DNA from: Lachnospiraceae bacterium
GTDB taxonomy: Bacteria; Bacillota_A; Clostridia; Lachnospirales; Lachnospiraceae
DNA length: 43,638 nt
Assembly: GCA_028694115.1 (NCBI GenBank)
Contig: JAQUUB010000033.1
Span: forward strand, 1-43,638
Direction: 5' to 3'
Position 1 is the stretch's first letter, and the number at the start of each line of letters is the position of its first letter. This document shows positions 16,075 through 23,867 of this stretch, piece after piece. The notes beneath the pieces were generated by a model. It searched no databases and had not been told where the DNA came from. It was given only the letters and a program-made list of their open reading frames with translations. A program made the position numbers and the translations under genes.

Positions 16075-17037
16075 ATGATGATGATGACCGATAAAGAAAA
16101 AGAACTATATGGTACGAACGCTTCCATTTTGGATAATACGCTTACCACTACCACATATCAAATCGAGTGCGATACACCAAACGGAGCAATGCAATGCTAC
16201 CACCTCTTTCCGGGCATTGATTTGGCCTATACATCGTTTTATGCTTCGTCATGTTTCAAACGTGAGAAGCCGCTACCTCACATTTTGGAAATCGCATATT
16301 GTCGGGCCGGACGTTATGAATGCGAATATAAGCATGAATATCTCACTTATCTGGGAGAGGGTGATTTTGCTGTTACCACCATGAACCCGCAAAGTGATTT
16401 ACCGGCTTTTCCGATAGGCTATTATGATGGCCTTGCTATTATTGTAGACATGGAAGTTACAGGGACTTGTTTTACCAACATTGTAGAAGATGTTGCTATT
16501 GATTTGTCAATGTTAGTAACCAAGTTTTGTTCTGGTCATTGTTGTTCTGTTATTAAAGCCAATCCAGCTCTGGCGCATGTATTCAATGAAATATGTGAAG
16601 CCCGTGAAACAAATGAATTGGGCTATTTACGGCTCAAGGTTTTGGAGATATTTTTTCTCCTTTCAAAACTGCTGCCGCAAGACGATATTGAAATGTCAGC
16701 GTACTATCCCGGGACCCAAATCAAAAAAATCAAAGCCTTAAAAGCAGAATTAGTTGAAAATTTAGAGAGTAAGGAAACATTGAAAAGTATGGCTGATCGC
16801 TATGGAATGAGCCTCACCATGCTAAAGAATTGCTTCAAAGCAGTTTATGGTAAACCCGTTTATTCCTTTCAGCGAGAATACAAAATGCAGAAAGCAACAT
16901 TGCTTCTGACAACAACCGAACTGTCCATTTCAGAAATATCAGGACAACTTGGTTATGAAAATCCAAATAAGTTTTCCACCGCCTTTCACTCCATTATAGG
17001 AGCATCTCCCAGAGAATACCGGATGAAAAACAAATAA
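16075..17037 (+). CDS. AraC-family transcriptional regulator (module 3)
   Basis: 320 aa from the first of four consecutive ATG-rich codons (16075, 16078, 16081, 16084); the GGGAG at 16070-16074 best suits the last one or two, giving MTDKEKELYGTNASILD. The sensing domain carries YHLFPGIDLAYTSFYASSCF and IAYCRAGRYECEY, closely matching the AraC at 7147. The C-terminal HTH pair ends ISEISGQLGYENPNKFSTAF, then GASPREYRMK. It lies directly upstream of the Opp-type operon and is probably its specific activator, responding to the imported compound. The stretch from 15858 to its start has no gene; a short GTCCG/CGGAC hairpin is near 15970. Confidence 0.9.
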   Translation: MMMMTDKEKELYGTNASILDNTLTTTTYQIECDTPNGAMQCYHLFPGIDLAYTSFYASSCFKREKPLPHILEIAYCRAGRYECEYKHEYLTYLGEGDFAVTTMNPQSDLPAFPIGYYDGLAIIVDMEVTGTCFTNIVEDVAIDLSMLVTKFCSGHCCSVIKANPALAHVFNEICEARETNELGYLRLKVLEIFFLLSKLLPQDDIEMSAYYPGTQIKKIKALKAELVENLESKETLKSMADRYGMSLTMLKNCFKAVYGKPVYSFQREYKMQKATLLLTTTELSISEISGQLGYENPNKFSTAFHSIIGASPREYRMKNK

Positions 17038-17093
17038 CTGGCTTTTTGGATAGGTTTTGGCTTTGTGGAGTGGTAAGAAAACAAAAAAAGCTT

Positions 17094-17140
17094 TATGATA
17101 AGTACTGCGATTAGCTATGTCTAACTGCAGTACTTATTTT
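17094..17140 (+). promoter_or_regulatory. Operator copy I embedded in a terminator-like hairpin, upstream of the Opp operon
   Basis: ATTAG-N6-CTAAC (17110-17125, spacer CTATGT) sits in the middle of a longer inverted repeat whose outer arms AAGTACTGC (17100-17108) and GCAGTACTT (17127-17135) pair perfectly, followed by ATTTTT. A possible -10, TATGAT (17094-17099), precedes it. As RNA it could fold as a terminator for the upstream AraC gene; as DNA it carries the metalloregulator core 35 bp before the oppB-like start. Confidence 0.65.
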
Positions 17141-17159
17141 TATGAAAGGAGGATGCCCA

Positions 17160-18122
17160 ATGAATAAATCCACATTAAGATTTATCATAAGCAAGTTTCT
17201 TGAATTGGTGCTTACGCTTATTGTGGTCACAATGATCTCGTTCGTGTTGGTTAGGTTTTCACCCATTGATCCAGCGGAGGCCTATGCGCACCGTTCGATG
17301 GCTGCATACAGCTATACAGACCAACAGATGGACGAGTTAAGGACGCAGATGGGTTTGAACGATACACTCCCGGTACAGTATATAAACTGGGTGAAAGATG
17401 CGCTTCAACTTGATTTTGGAAAGTCGTTTGTCAGCGGACAACCTGTGCTGGAAAAAATTATGTCGGCAATTTCCATTACCATAAGCATTGTATTGATTTC
17501 CGCCGTTATCCAAATTGTGTTCATTCTATTGGTTGGATGCTTGTGCTATATCTGCCGGAAAAGGATTGTTGGTCACCTTTTAACGTTCCTGTGTATTGCC
17601 GGAATTTCGATACCATCCTTTTTCTTTGCCAGCACTTATATTGATATCTTTGCGGTGAAATTGCGCTTGACTTCTGTTGTTGGTAATATCGGAATTATGC
17701 GCTATCTTCCCGCCGCCATTTGTATTGCGATAGGCTGTGTTGCCTTTTTCGCACCATTATTGTCTACCAATATTGAAAAGGAAATGCGGTTAGACAGCGC
17801 ATTTTATGCCCGTTGCCGTGGTCTGTCGGAAATGCAGATTCTTTTGCGTTACGCACTCCCAACAGCTTGCATTAGTATTCTCCCTAATTTTTTTCAAATG
17901 CTCGGATTATGTATGGCTGGTTCGGCTATTGTTGAACGAGTATTTTCCCTGCCCGGATTAGGTTATCTGATTATTGACAGCGTTCTATATCGAGACTCGC
18001 CGGTTATTCATGCGACTATTCTCTTCCTTGCTTTTGCACTGGTGCTGTTCAATATTTTGTCAGATATACTTCGCCGCGCTCTTCAGCGGGATCAGTCCGC
18101 AGACGAGGGGGCAAGACTATGA
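17160..18122 (+). CDS. Opp/Nik-type ABC importer permease (OppB/NikB-like)
   Basis: 320 aa starting MNKSTLRFIISKFLELVLTL; the ATG at 17160 has AAAGGAGG 7 nt upstream (a longer frame from 17142 includes that site). An N-terminal helix with VTMISFVLVRFSPIDPAEAY, then the periplasm-facing GLNDTLPVQYINWV and LQLDFGKSF, is characteristic of the BPD_transp_1 B-type permeases for dipeptides and nickel. The EAA-type loop is RCRGLSEMQILLRYALPTA. The RFSPIDPAEAY segment replaces the more common PGDP. Its stop overlaps the next gene by ATGA. It should pair with the downstream permease to import peptide, nickel, or opine-type metallophore complexes. Confidence 0.9.
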   Translation: MNKSTLRFIISKFLELVLTLIVVTMISFVLVRFSPIDPAEAYAHRSMAAYSYTDQQMDELRTQMGLNDTLPVQYINWVKDALQLDFGKSFVSGQPVLEKIMSAISITISIVLISAVIQIVFILLVGCLCYICRKRIVGHLLTFLCIAGISIPSFFFASTYIDIFAVKLRLTSVVGNIGIMRYLPAAICIAIGCVAFFAPLLSTNIEKEMRLDSAFYARCRGLSEMQILLRYALPTACISILPNFFQMLGLCMAGSAIVERVFSLPGLGYLIIDSVLYRDSPVIHATILFLAFALVLFNILSDILRRALQRDQSADEGARL

Positions 18123-18910
18123 AAAGGTTGAAACAAGTTCTTTATTACATGGTTCCTATTCTCATCATCGCCTTTTGCTTGTTCGGATTTCTATTTGCCC
18201 CGCACGATCCAATGAATACAAATATCCGTGTGCGTTTTCTTTCAAGCAGTATGGAATACCCGCTCGGCACAGACGATTTAGGGCGCTGTGAGTTTTCGCG
18301 CATTTTAGAGGGTGGCAGGGTAACATTAGGGATTGTCCTTATTGGTTCAAGTCTCGTAATGACATTTGGCATCGTGTTTGGAATTTTGCTTGCCAAAACC
18401 AAGCGGAGCCACAATATTCTCTCTGAAAGCCTACTTAATGCGGTAACGGCCATTCCCCCCGTGGCTTATTTGATTATTTTCATAGGTGTTTGGGGAAACA
18501 GCATTCAGACCATGCTGGTTGCATTGACGTCCTCTCTTATTCTGCGAATGATAAAGCTGGTTAAGACGCTTGTAGAAGTTGAGTATGGGAAAGCCTACAT
18601 TCTATGCGCAATCGCCAGTGGTGCAAGCAAAACACGAATTATGCTGATACATATTTTGCCGAACATTCTGTGCGATATCATACAATTCATTTGTCTGTCC
18701 TGTGCGGAAATGATTATTGCCATTTCTGGGTTTTCTTTTATTGGCTTGTCACTTGGCGATAACGTAGTGGATTGGGGTATTATGCTTGCCGAAGCAAGAA
18801 CGCTTACCGGAAGTCGACCAGAATTGTTGATGTACCCGATTGCCTCTATTTTTATCTGTTCGCTTTGTTTCAATTATCTTGGGCGATTGTTGAAAAAGGA
18901 GGACGCATAA
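18119..18910 (+). CDS. Opp/Nik-type ABC importer permease (OppC/NikC-like)
   Basis: 263 aa. After a first helix comes FAPHDPMNTNIRVRFLSSSM and EYPLGTDDLGRCEFSRILEG, the strongly conserved signature of C-type permeases (HPLGTDxLGRD). The EAA loop is AIASGASKTRIMLIHILPN. ILCDIIQF and ISGFSFIGLSLGDNVVDWGI follow, as in NikC/DppC. It overlaps the upstream permease by 4 nt and the downstream ATPase by 1 nt. It forms the second half of the translocation pore. Confidence 0.9.
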   Translation: MKRLKQVLYYMVPILIIAFCLFGFLFAPHDPMNTNIRVRFLSSSMEYPLGTDDLGRCEFSRILEGGRVTLGIVLIGSSLVMTFGIVFGILLAKTKRSHNILSESLLNAVTAIPPVAYLIIFIGVWGNSIQTMLVALTSSLILRMIKLVKTLVEVEYGKAYILCAIASGASKTRIMLIHILPNILCDIIQFICLSCAEMIIAISGFSFIGLSLGDNVVDWGIMLAEARTLTGSRPELLMYPIASIFICSLCFNYLGRLLKKEDA

Positions 18911-19701
18911 TGCTGGAGATTAAAAACCTTTCCGTTAATTCAAAAAACGGAAAACCGATTTTGAAAGATATTTCGCTAACAGTTGATGAAAAAGATTGTA
19001 CTGGTTTGACCGGGGCAAGTGGATCGGGCAAGACAACGCTAATTAAGGCCATTATGGGAATGAATAATGACGGTCTCATAATTGACAAAGGCGAAATTTT
19101 ATTGGATGGCAAAGACCTATTAAAAAAGTCAGCCAAAGAACGCTGCTTGCTTTGTGGAACAATTTTAGGATTTATACCGCAAAACCCTATGACCGCTTTT
19201 TTTCAACATACGAAAATCAAGGCTCAGATGGTAGAAACATTTAGACTCCATTTGGCACTGAATAAATCCGCTGCCATAGAGCTTGCCCAAAGAACCTTGA
19301 AAGAAGTTAATTTAACAGATGTTGATCGTGTACTAAACGCTTTCCCTTCTCAGCTGTCCGGGGGGATGTTACAGCGAATTGCAATGGCGATGGTTCTTGG
19401 AACAAAACCCAAATATATTTTAGCCGATGAACCGACCAGCGCCTTAGATGAAGCCAACCGAAATCAACTTATAGATTTGTTGGGAAAATATAATGAGGCC
19501 GGTGTTCTGTTCATCTCCCATGATGTTAGCGCAATGAAAACTTTGTGTCCTACTACTTATGTGATGGAGCATGGTCAAATTATTGAAAGCGGATCAACGG
19601 AACAGCTTTTCATTGCTCCCAAGCAGCCGTGGACACAACAATTTACGGTGGCAGCCAAAAAGCGTGAGGAGGTGACACAGGCATGGACAATATTAAACTA
19701 A
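18910..19701 (+). CDS. Opp/Nik-type ABC importer ATPase (OppD/NikD-like)
   Basis: 263 aa from the ATG at 18910 (MLEIKNLSVNSKNGKPILKD), overlapping the preceding stop by 1 nt; a longer frame is shadowed by the permease. Walker A is TGASGSGKTTL, Q-loop GFIPQNPMTAFF, signature QLSGGMLQRIAMA, Walker B YILADEPTSALD and H-loop LFISHDVSAM. The SGGMLQR form is typical of the D-type ATPases of Nik systems. It is shorter than standard OppD proteins and lacks their iron-sulphur Cys cluster tail. Its 3' end overlaps the next ATPase by 19 nt. Confidence 0.9.
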   Translation: MLEIKNLSVNSKNGKPILKDISLTVDEKDCTGLTGASGSGKTTLIKAIMGMNNDGLIIDKGEILLDGKDLLKKSAKERCLLCGTILGFIPQNPMTAFFQHTKIKAQMVETFRLHLALNKSAAIELAQRTLKEVNLTDVDRVLNAFPSQLSGGMLQRIAMAMVLGTKPKYILADEPTSALDEANRNQLIDLLGKYNEAGVLFISHDVSAMKTLCPTTYVMEHGQIIESGSTEQLFIAPKQPWTQQFTVAAKKREEVTQAWTILN

Positions 19702-20384
19702 ACAGCGTGAGCCGCAGTTATCTTGATGCAAAGGGAGAAAAATTTTCAGCTCTTGCGAATGCGTCATTATCCTGGAACGAGGGACAGAGCATTGCCATTA
19801 CTGGCGAAAGCGGAAGCGGGAAAAGCACCCTTGCTCGGCTCATGATTGGATTAGAAAGGCCGTCAGCCGGGGACGTCCTCATAAACGGAGAACGCACAAT
19901 GCGATGGGGATTTGATAGATGGAGAAAGGCAAGAGGTAATATTCAAGCCGTCTTTCAAGATGCAAGCGGAACTTTGAATCCAATGCGTAGCACCTACCGC
20001 AATGCGGAAGAAGCACTTTGCAATTTTACAAATTTACTAATGTCCGAACGCAAAAAGATTATTTTGGAGCTCATGGAGCTGGTCGGTTTGCCAAAGACAT
20101 TACTCGATGTGCCAGTAAAGAAGCTATCCGGAGGTGAGCAGCGCCGCATAGCACTTTTGCGAGCCTTATCGGTTAATCCAAAATTTCTAATTCTTGATGA
20201 AGTGACAGCCGGACTTGACCTTATCTCTACCGAGGCTGTTTTACAATTATTGGAGATGTATCAACAATCCCATGACTGCGCATATCTTTTAATTACGCAC
20301 GATATTACGATAGCTGCACGCTTATGCAGCAAACTTATTGAAATCGAACACGGTACTTTTATAAAAGAAGCCGTTCGATCATAA
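19683..20384 (+). CDS. Opp/Nik-type ABC importer ATPase (OppF/NikE-like)
   Basis: 233 aa. Walker A is ITGESGSGKSTLA, Q-loop AVFQDASGTLNPMRST, signature KLSGGEQRRIALLRA, Walker B FLILDEVTAGLD and H-loop YLLITHDITIA. The AVFQDASGTLNPM stretch is the classic F/E-type motif (Q-D-P-x-x-SLNP). Like its partner it is short, which is usual for NikDE and Cnt-type pairs. It forms the ATPase heterodimer with the preceding gene. The SBP gene begins 30 bp downstream. Confidence 0.9.
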   Translation: MDNIKLNSVSRSYLDAKGEKFSALANASLSWNEGQSIAITGESGSGKSTLARLMIGLERPSAGDVLINGERTMRWGFDRWRKARGNIQAVFQDASGTLNPMRSTYRNAEEALCNFTNLLMSERKKIILELMELVGLPKTLLDVPVKKLSGGEQRRIALLRALSVNPKFLILDEVTAGLDLISTEAVLQLLEMYQQSHDCAYLLITHDITIAARLCSKLIEIEHGTFIKEAVRS

Positions 20385-20413
20385 AAACACCAATAGAAAG
20401 GAATAAGAGTAAA

Positions 20414-22033
20414 ATGAAAAACACAAAAAAATTTTTAGGAATTGCTCTGGCTACCGTAATGGCTGTTGGCCTTTTGGCTGGCTGCGGAGCACCTACACCT
20501 TCTGAAAGCACCTCTGGTACATCCGCTAATGGAGCCGATGCAAAAGTGTTGAACATTGCGACAATCGGTGAAACCACAACGCTCTCACCGTTGTATATGA
20601 TTGCCGACAATCATCCTACCAGCAAACTGATTTATGAGGGCTTGGTTAAATATGTAAATGGAGAAATCAAGCCCTGCCTTGCGGAAAGTTGGGATTTGAA
20701 CACGGAGGGCACCGTCCTCACGTTTCATCTTCGCCAAGGTGTCCAATTCCATGATGGGGAGCCGTGGAACGCCGAAGCCGCAAAAGCCAACATTGAATTT
20801 TGGCATACAAACCCCGCCTATGTTTCGTTGCCGGGTGTTGTAGGTTATACCAGTATCGAGGCCACGGACGATTACACATTGACATTGACGTATGATCATC
20901 CTTACTATGCCTATTTGAATGATTTTTGCTGGCCTGACGTTTGCGTCATGGTATCTCCAAAGCAAATTGTTGCCGGAGATTATCAGACCGTAAACGGTTA
21001 TGCTGGAACCGGCCCCTATGTTTATGGTGAATATATAGCAGGCCAATACACTACCTTTGTTCGCAACGAAAACTATTGGGGAGACGCACCCTACTATGAT
21101 GAAATTGTAGCCAAATACATCCCTGAAGCCTCCTCCCGTTTGCAGGCATTAAAAACTGGGGAAATCGACTTGATCTATGGCTCGTCTGAAATGAGCTACG
21201 AGGATTATAATCAGGCAGCGTCCATTGATGGTGTTGAGGGCAAATTTGCATCTTCTGGTTCCACTGTCCGTAATCTTACCATGAATTTTAATGGTAATCT
21301 TTCGGATTTGCGCATACGACAGGCCATTGCGTATGCGGTTGATAAAGAGGGCATTTCAGATGGCCTGACCTACGGCTTTGAGCCGGTTGCCAATACAATT
21401 ATCCCAGATGGAACGAAGTACTCTGATATCACAGGTTCAATTCAATATTCTTACGATGTAGATAAGGCAAATCAATTATTGGACGAAGCTGGCTGGGTAT
21501 TAAACACTTCTACCGGAATTCGTGAAAAAGGAGGAAATCCGCTCCATATTGTTTTCACCTACTCTACGGACGATGCCTCTACTAAGTCTATCGCAACCTT
21601 AATCAAGAGCCAGCTTGCCGAAGTCGGGATTGATATGGAGGTAAAGGGCCTTGAAAAAATGGAATGGTACATGGGCTTTCTTACTGCGGACGGCTTTGAC
21701 ATCACTTCAATGAGCACATTTTATAATTACGCCATGCCGCATTGCTGGTATTCGGCAATGCTGGCACAAATGCCGCAAGATGTGTCCATTCCGCTGTTGG
21801 AGAATTCCGACGAATTCATCTCGGAGTTGAGCGAGTTCAAAACATGCAATGATGATGCAAGACTCAAAGAAATTTTTCAATCTCTAATTGGTAGTGACCT
21901 TGACCAAGTCCTCGATCTGCCGCTCACTTATCAGATGGATATGATTGTATACAACAAGAGTAAAATTGCAGATTATAATTTTGCTTCCGATTACCAATTT
22001 TTTGATCCCGCGCAAATTACACCGGTGGAATAA
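20414..22033 (+). CDS. Extracytoplasmic solute-binding lipoprotein, SBP family 5 (NikA/OppA-like)
   Basis: 539 aa. A lipoprotein signal, MKNTKKFLGIALATVMAVGL then LAGCG, gives acylated Cys24, followed by a Ser/Thr-rich linker. The mature part follows family 5: LYEGLVKYVNGEIKPCLAES, LTFHLRQGVQFHDGEPWNAE, GTGPYVYGEYIAGQ and RIRQAIAYAVDKEGI. NikA-like nickel and metallophore binders and peptide binders share this fold, and I cannot separate them by eye. Being encoded with short NikBCDE-type subunits and preceding an exporter-fold pair favours a metal chelate. AGGAATAAGAG is a modest ribosome site. An attenuator-like hairpin follows the stop codon. Confidence 0.9.
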   Translation: MKNTKKFLGIALATVMAVGLLAGCGAPTPSESTSGTSANGADAKVLNIATIGETTTLSPLYMIADNHPTSKLIYEGLVKYVNGEIKPCLAESWDLNTEGTVLTFHLRQGVQFHDGEPWNAEAAKANIEFWHTNPAYVSLPGVVGYTSIEATDDYTLTLTYDHPYYAYLNDFCWPDVCVMVSPKQIVAGDYQTVNGYAGTGPYVYGEYIAGQYTTFVRNENYWGDAPYYDEIVAKYIPEASSRLQALKTGEIDLIYGSSEMSYEDYNQAASIDGVEGKFASSGSTVRNLTMNFNGNLSDLRIRQAIAYAVDKEGISDGLTYGFEPVANTIIPDGTKYSDITGSIQYSYDVDKANQLLDEAGWVLNTSTGIREKGGNPLHIVFTYSTDDASTKSIATLIKSQLAEVGIDMEVKGLEKMEWYMGFLTADGFDITSMSTFYNYAMPHCWYSAMLAQMPQDVSIPLLENSDEFISELSEFKTCNDDARLKEIFQSLIGSDLDQVLDLPLTYQMDMIVYNKSKIADYNFASDYQFFDPAQITPVE

Positions 22034-22040
22034 TAATACG

Positions 22041-22085
22041 CAAAGTGTGGAACGGGCGAAAGTAAACGACTGTTCCGCACTTTTT
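22041..22085 (+). terminator. Intrinsic terminator or attenuator between the SBP gene and ABC pair 3
   Basis: AAAGTGTGGAAC (22041-22052) pairs with GTTCCGCACTTT (22071-22082) with one G-U pair and an 18-nt loop, followed by TTTTTG. The next ribosome site starts 9 bp later, with no separate promoter visible, so it probably sets a lower read-through level into pair 3. Confidence 0.75.
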
Positions 22086-22106
22086 GCCAGAAAGAGGTGT
22101 TCGCTT

Positions 22107-23867
22107 ATGAACCAATCTAATACCGCTTCAATAAAACGATTGTTGCTTCTGACAGAGCCACATAGAAGTAAATATGTGCTTGCAATCATTTTAGCAATTA
22201 TGGGGGTCGCCTGTGGAATGATCCCATATTTTGCAATCGCACATATTATGCTGTGTCTAATGAACAGCGCCACATCGCTAAACACATATGCTTTATGGTG
22301 TGGGGTCGTTTTACTTGGCTTCACATTAAAAATACTATTTGCCAATCTATCAACGACAGTTTCCCATACAGCAACTTTCCAAACACTGAAAGAAACACGG
22401 ATTAAAATTGCCGATAAATTGGCTCATGTTCCTATGGGCTTTATTATGGATCAATCATCTGGTCGATTTAAGGACATTATTGTTGATCGTGTAGAAAGCA
22501 TGGAGCCGATTTTAGCACATTTAGTTCCCGAAATGACGTCAAACTTATTTGTACCACTGTGCATTATCTTATATCTGTTCGTCTTGGATTGGAGAATGGC
22601 ACTTGCGTCATTGGTAACACTTCCTATCGGGTTTCTGTGTTATATGGGGATGGCAAACAATTATCAAGAACGCTTTTCAGGACTAATGAAGCGCATTCAA
22701 AAAATGAATTCAACAATTATTGAATATATCGGTGGTATCGAAGTAATTAAGGCGTTCAATCAATCGGCTGACTCCTACAAAAAATACTCTGATGCTGTAA
22801 ACGACGATGCCAGCTATGCGGTTAATTGGATGAAAGATACACAGTGGTTTTCATCCATGAGCAACACAATTTGGCCCAGCGTTTGGCTTGCGGTCTTGCC
22901 AATAGGCGGTGTGCTCTACAAGAGTGGATTGTTATCTGCACTAACCTTTTTAACGGTTATGATTTTATCACTGGGTATCGTCGGCCCTATTTTGGCTGCC
23001 ATTAAATTCACTGATAATATTGCTCAGCTTGGTTCTATCGTTGGTGAAGTGTCCGGGCTTCTAGATGCACCCGAAATGAAAAGACCAGAAGCAAATGCAG
23101 ATATTCGTAATCTGACAATTCAATTCAACGATGTTTCTTTTGCCTATGATCAGGATAATGAAAATCCCATCCTGAATCACATTAACTTAACTATTGAGCC
23201 AGGAACCATGACTGCATTGGTTGGTCCGTCTGGTTCCGGTAAATCAACGATTACGAAACTGATTACGGGATTTTGGGAGGCTTCATCCGGAGATATTCTC
23301 TTGGGTGGGGTAAACCTAAAAGAAATCCCGCTATCACAGCTTTCATCACTGGTATCCTATGTTTCCCAAGACAATTACCTCTTTGATGAAAGCATTCGGG
23401 AAAATATTCGCATGGGGCGTATGTCTGCTACGAATGCAGATGTTGAAAAAGTTGCGAAGCAGTGTGGGTGCCATGATTTTATTATGGCTTTGGAACACGG
23501 CTATGACACAGTTGTAGGTGGGGCTGGTGGCCATCTGTCTGGGGGCGAGCGCCAACGGATCGCTATTGCCCGCGCTATGCTGAAAGGTGCTCCAATTATT
23601 ATTTTTGATGAAGCAACAGCCTATCTTGACCCAGAAAATGAAAGTATGGTTCAAGAAGCTATTTCCAAATTAGTATATGGGAAAACGCTTATCATGGTAG
23701 CACATAGGCTTTACACGGTGACAAGTGCTGACCAACTGGTAGTGGTCAACCATGGGAAAATTAAAGCCATCGGCACACATGAGAAGTTGCTGGTTCATTG
23801 CCCGCTTTATAAAGAAATGTGGGCAGCTCATGTGAGCAGCCGTGATGAGGGAGGTGAAGAAGCATGA
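22107..23867 (+). CDS. Exporter-fold ABC transporter half, IrtA/YbtP-like (pair 3, first subunit)
   Basis: 586 aa starting MNQSNTASIKRLLLLTEPHR; the ATG at 22107 has GAGGTG 7 nt upstream, while a longer frame from 21945 runs through the SBP gene and hairpin. The TMD contains GFIMDQSSGRFKDIIVDRVE and YIGGIEVIKAFNQ, close to pair 1. The NBD has Walker A (LVGPSGSGKSTI), SYVSQDNYLFDES, signature HLSGGERQR, Walker B (IIIFDEATAYLD) and H-loop (LIMVAHRL). All catalytic residues are present. Its partner, overlapping by 4 nt, is broken, so this subunit may lack a full heterodimer unless the stop is suppressed. Confidence 0.9.
   Translation: MNQSNTASIKRLLLLTEPHRSKYVLAIILAIMGVACGMIPYFAIAHIMLCLMNSATSLNTYALWCGVVLLGFTLKILFANLSTTVSHTATFQTLKETRIKIADKLAHVPMGFIMDQSSGRFKDIIVDRVESMEPILAHLVPEMTSNLFVPLCIILYLFVLDWRMALASLVTLPIGFLCYMGMANNYQERFSGLMKRIQKMNSTIIEYIGGIEVIKAFNQSADSYKKYSDAVNDDASYAVNWMKDTQWFSSMSNTIWPSVWLAVLPIGGVLYKSGLLSALTFLTVMILSLGIVGPILAAIKFTDNIAQLGSIVGEVSGLLDAPEMKRPEANADIRNLTIQFNDVSFAYDQDNENPILNHINLTIEPGTMTALVGPSGSGKSTITKLITGFWEASSGDILLGGVNLKEIPLSQLSSLVSYVSQDNYLFDESIRENIRMGRMSATNADVEKVAKQCGCHDFIMALEHGYDTVVGGAGGHLSGGERQRIAIARAMLKGAPIIIFDEATAYLDPENESMVQEAISKLVYGKTLIMVAHRLYTVTSADQLVVVNHGKIKAIGTHEKLLVHCPLYKEMWAAHVSSRDEGGEEA

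Noticed and set aside
21945..22106. Longer N-terminus (54 extra codons) for the first subunit of pair 3
   Set aside because: It runs through the SBP coding region and the terminator hairpin; the ATG at 22107 has a proper ribosome site.
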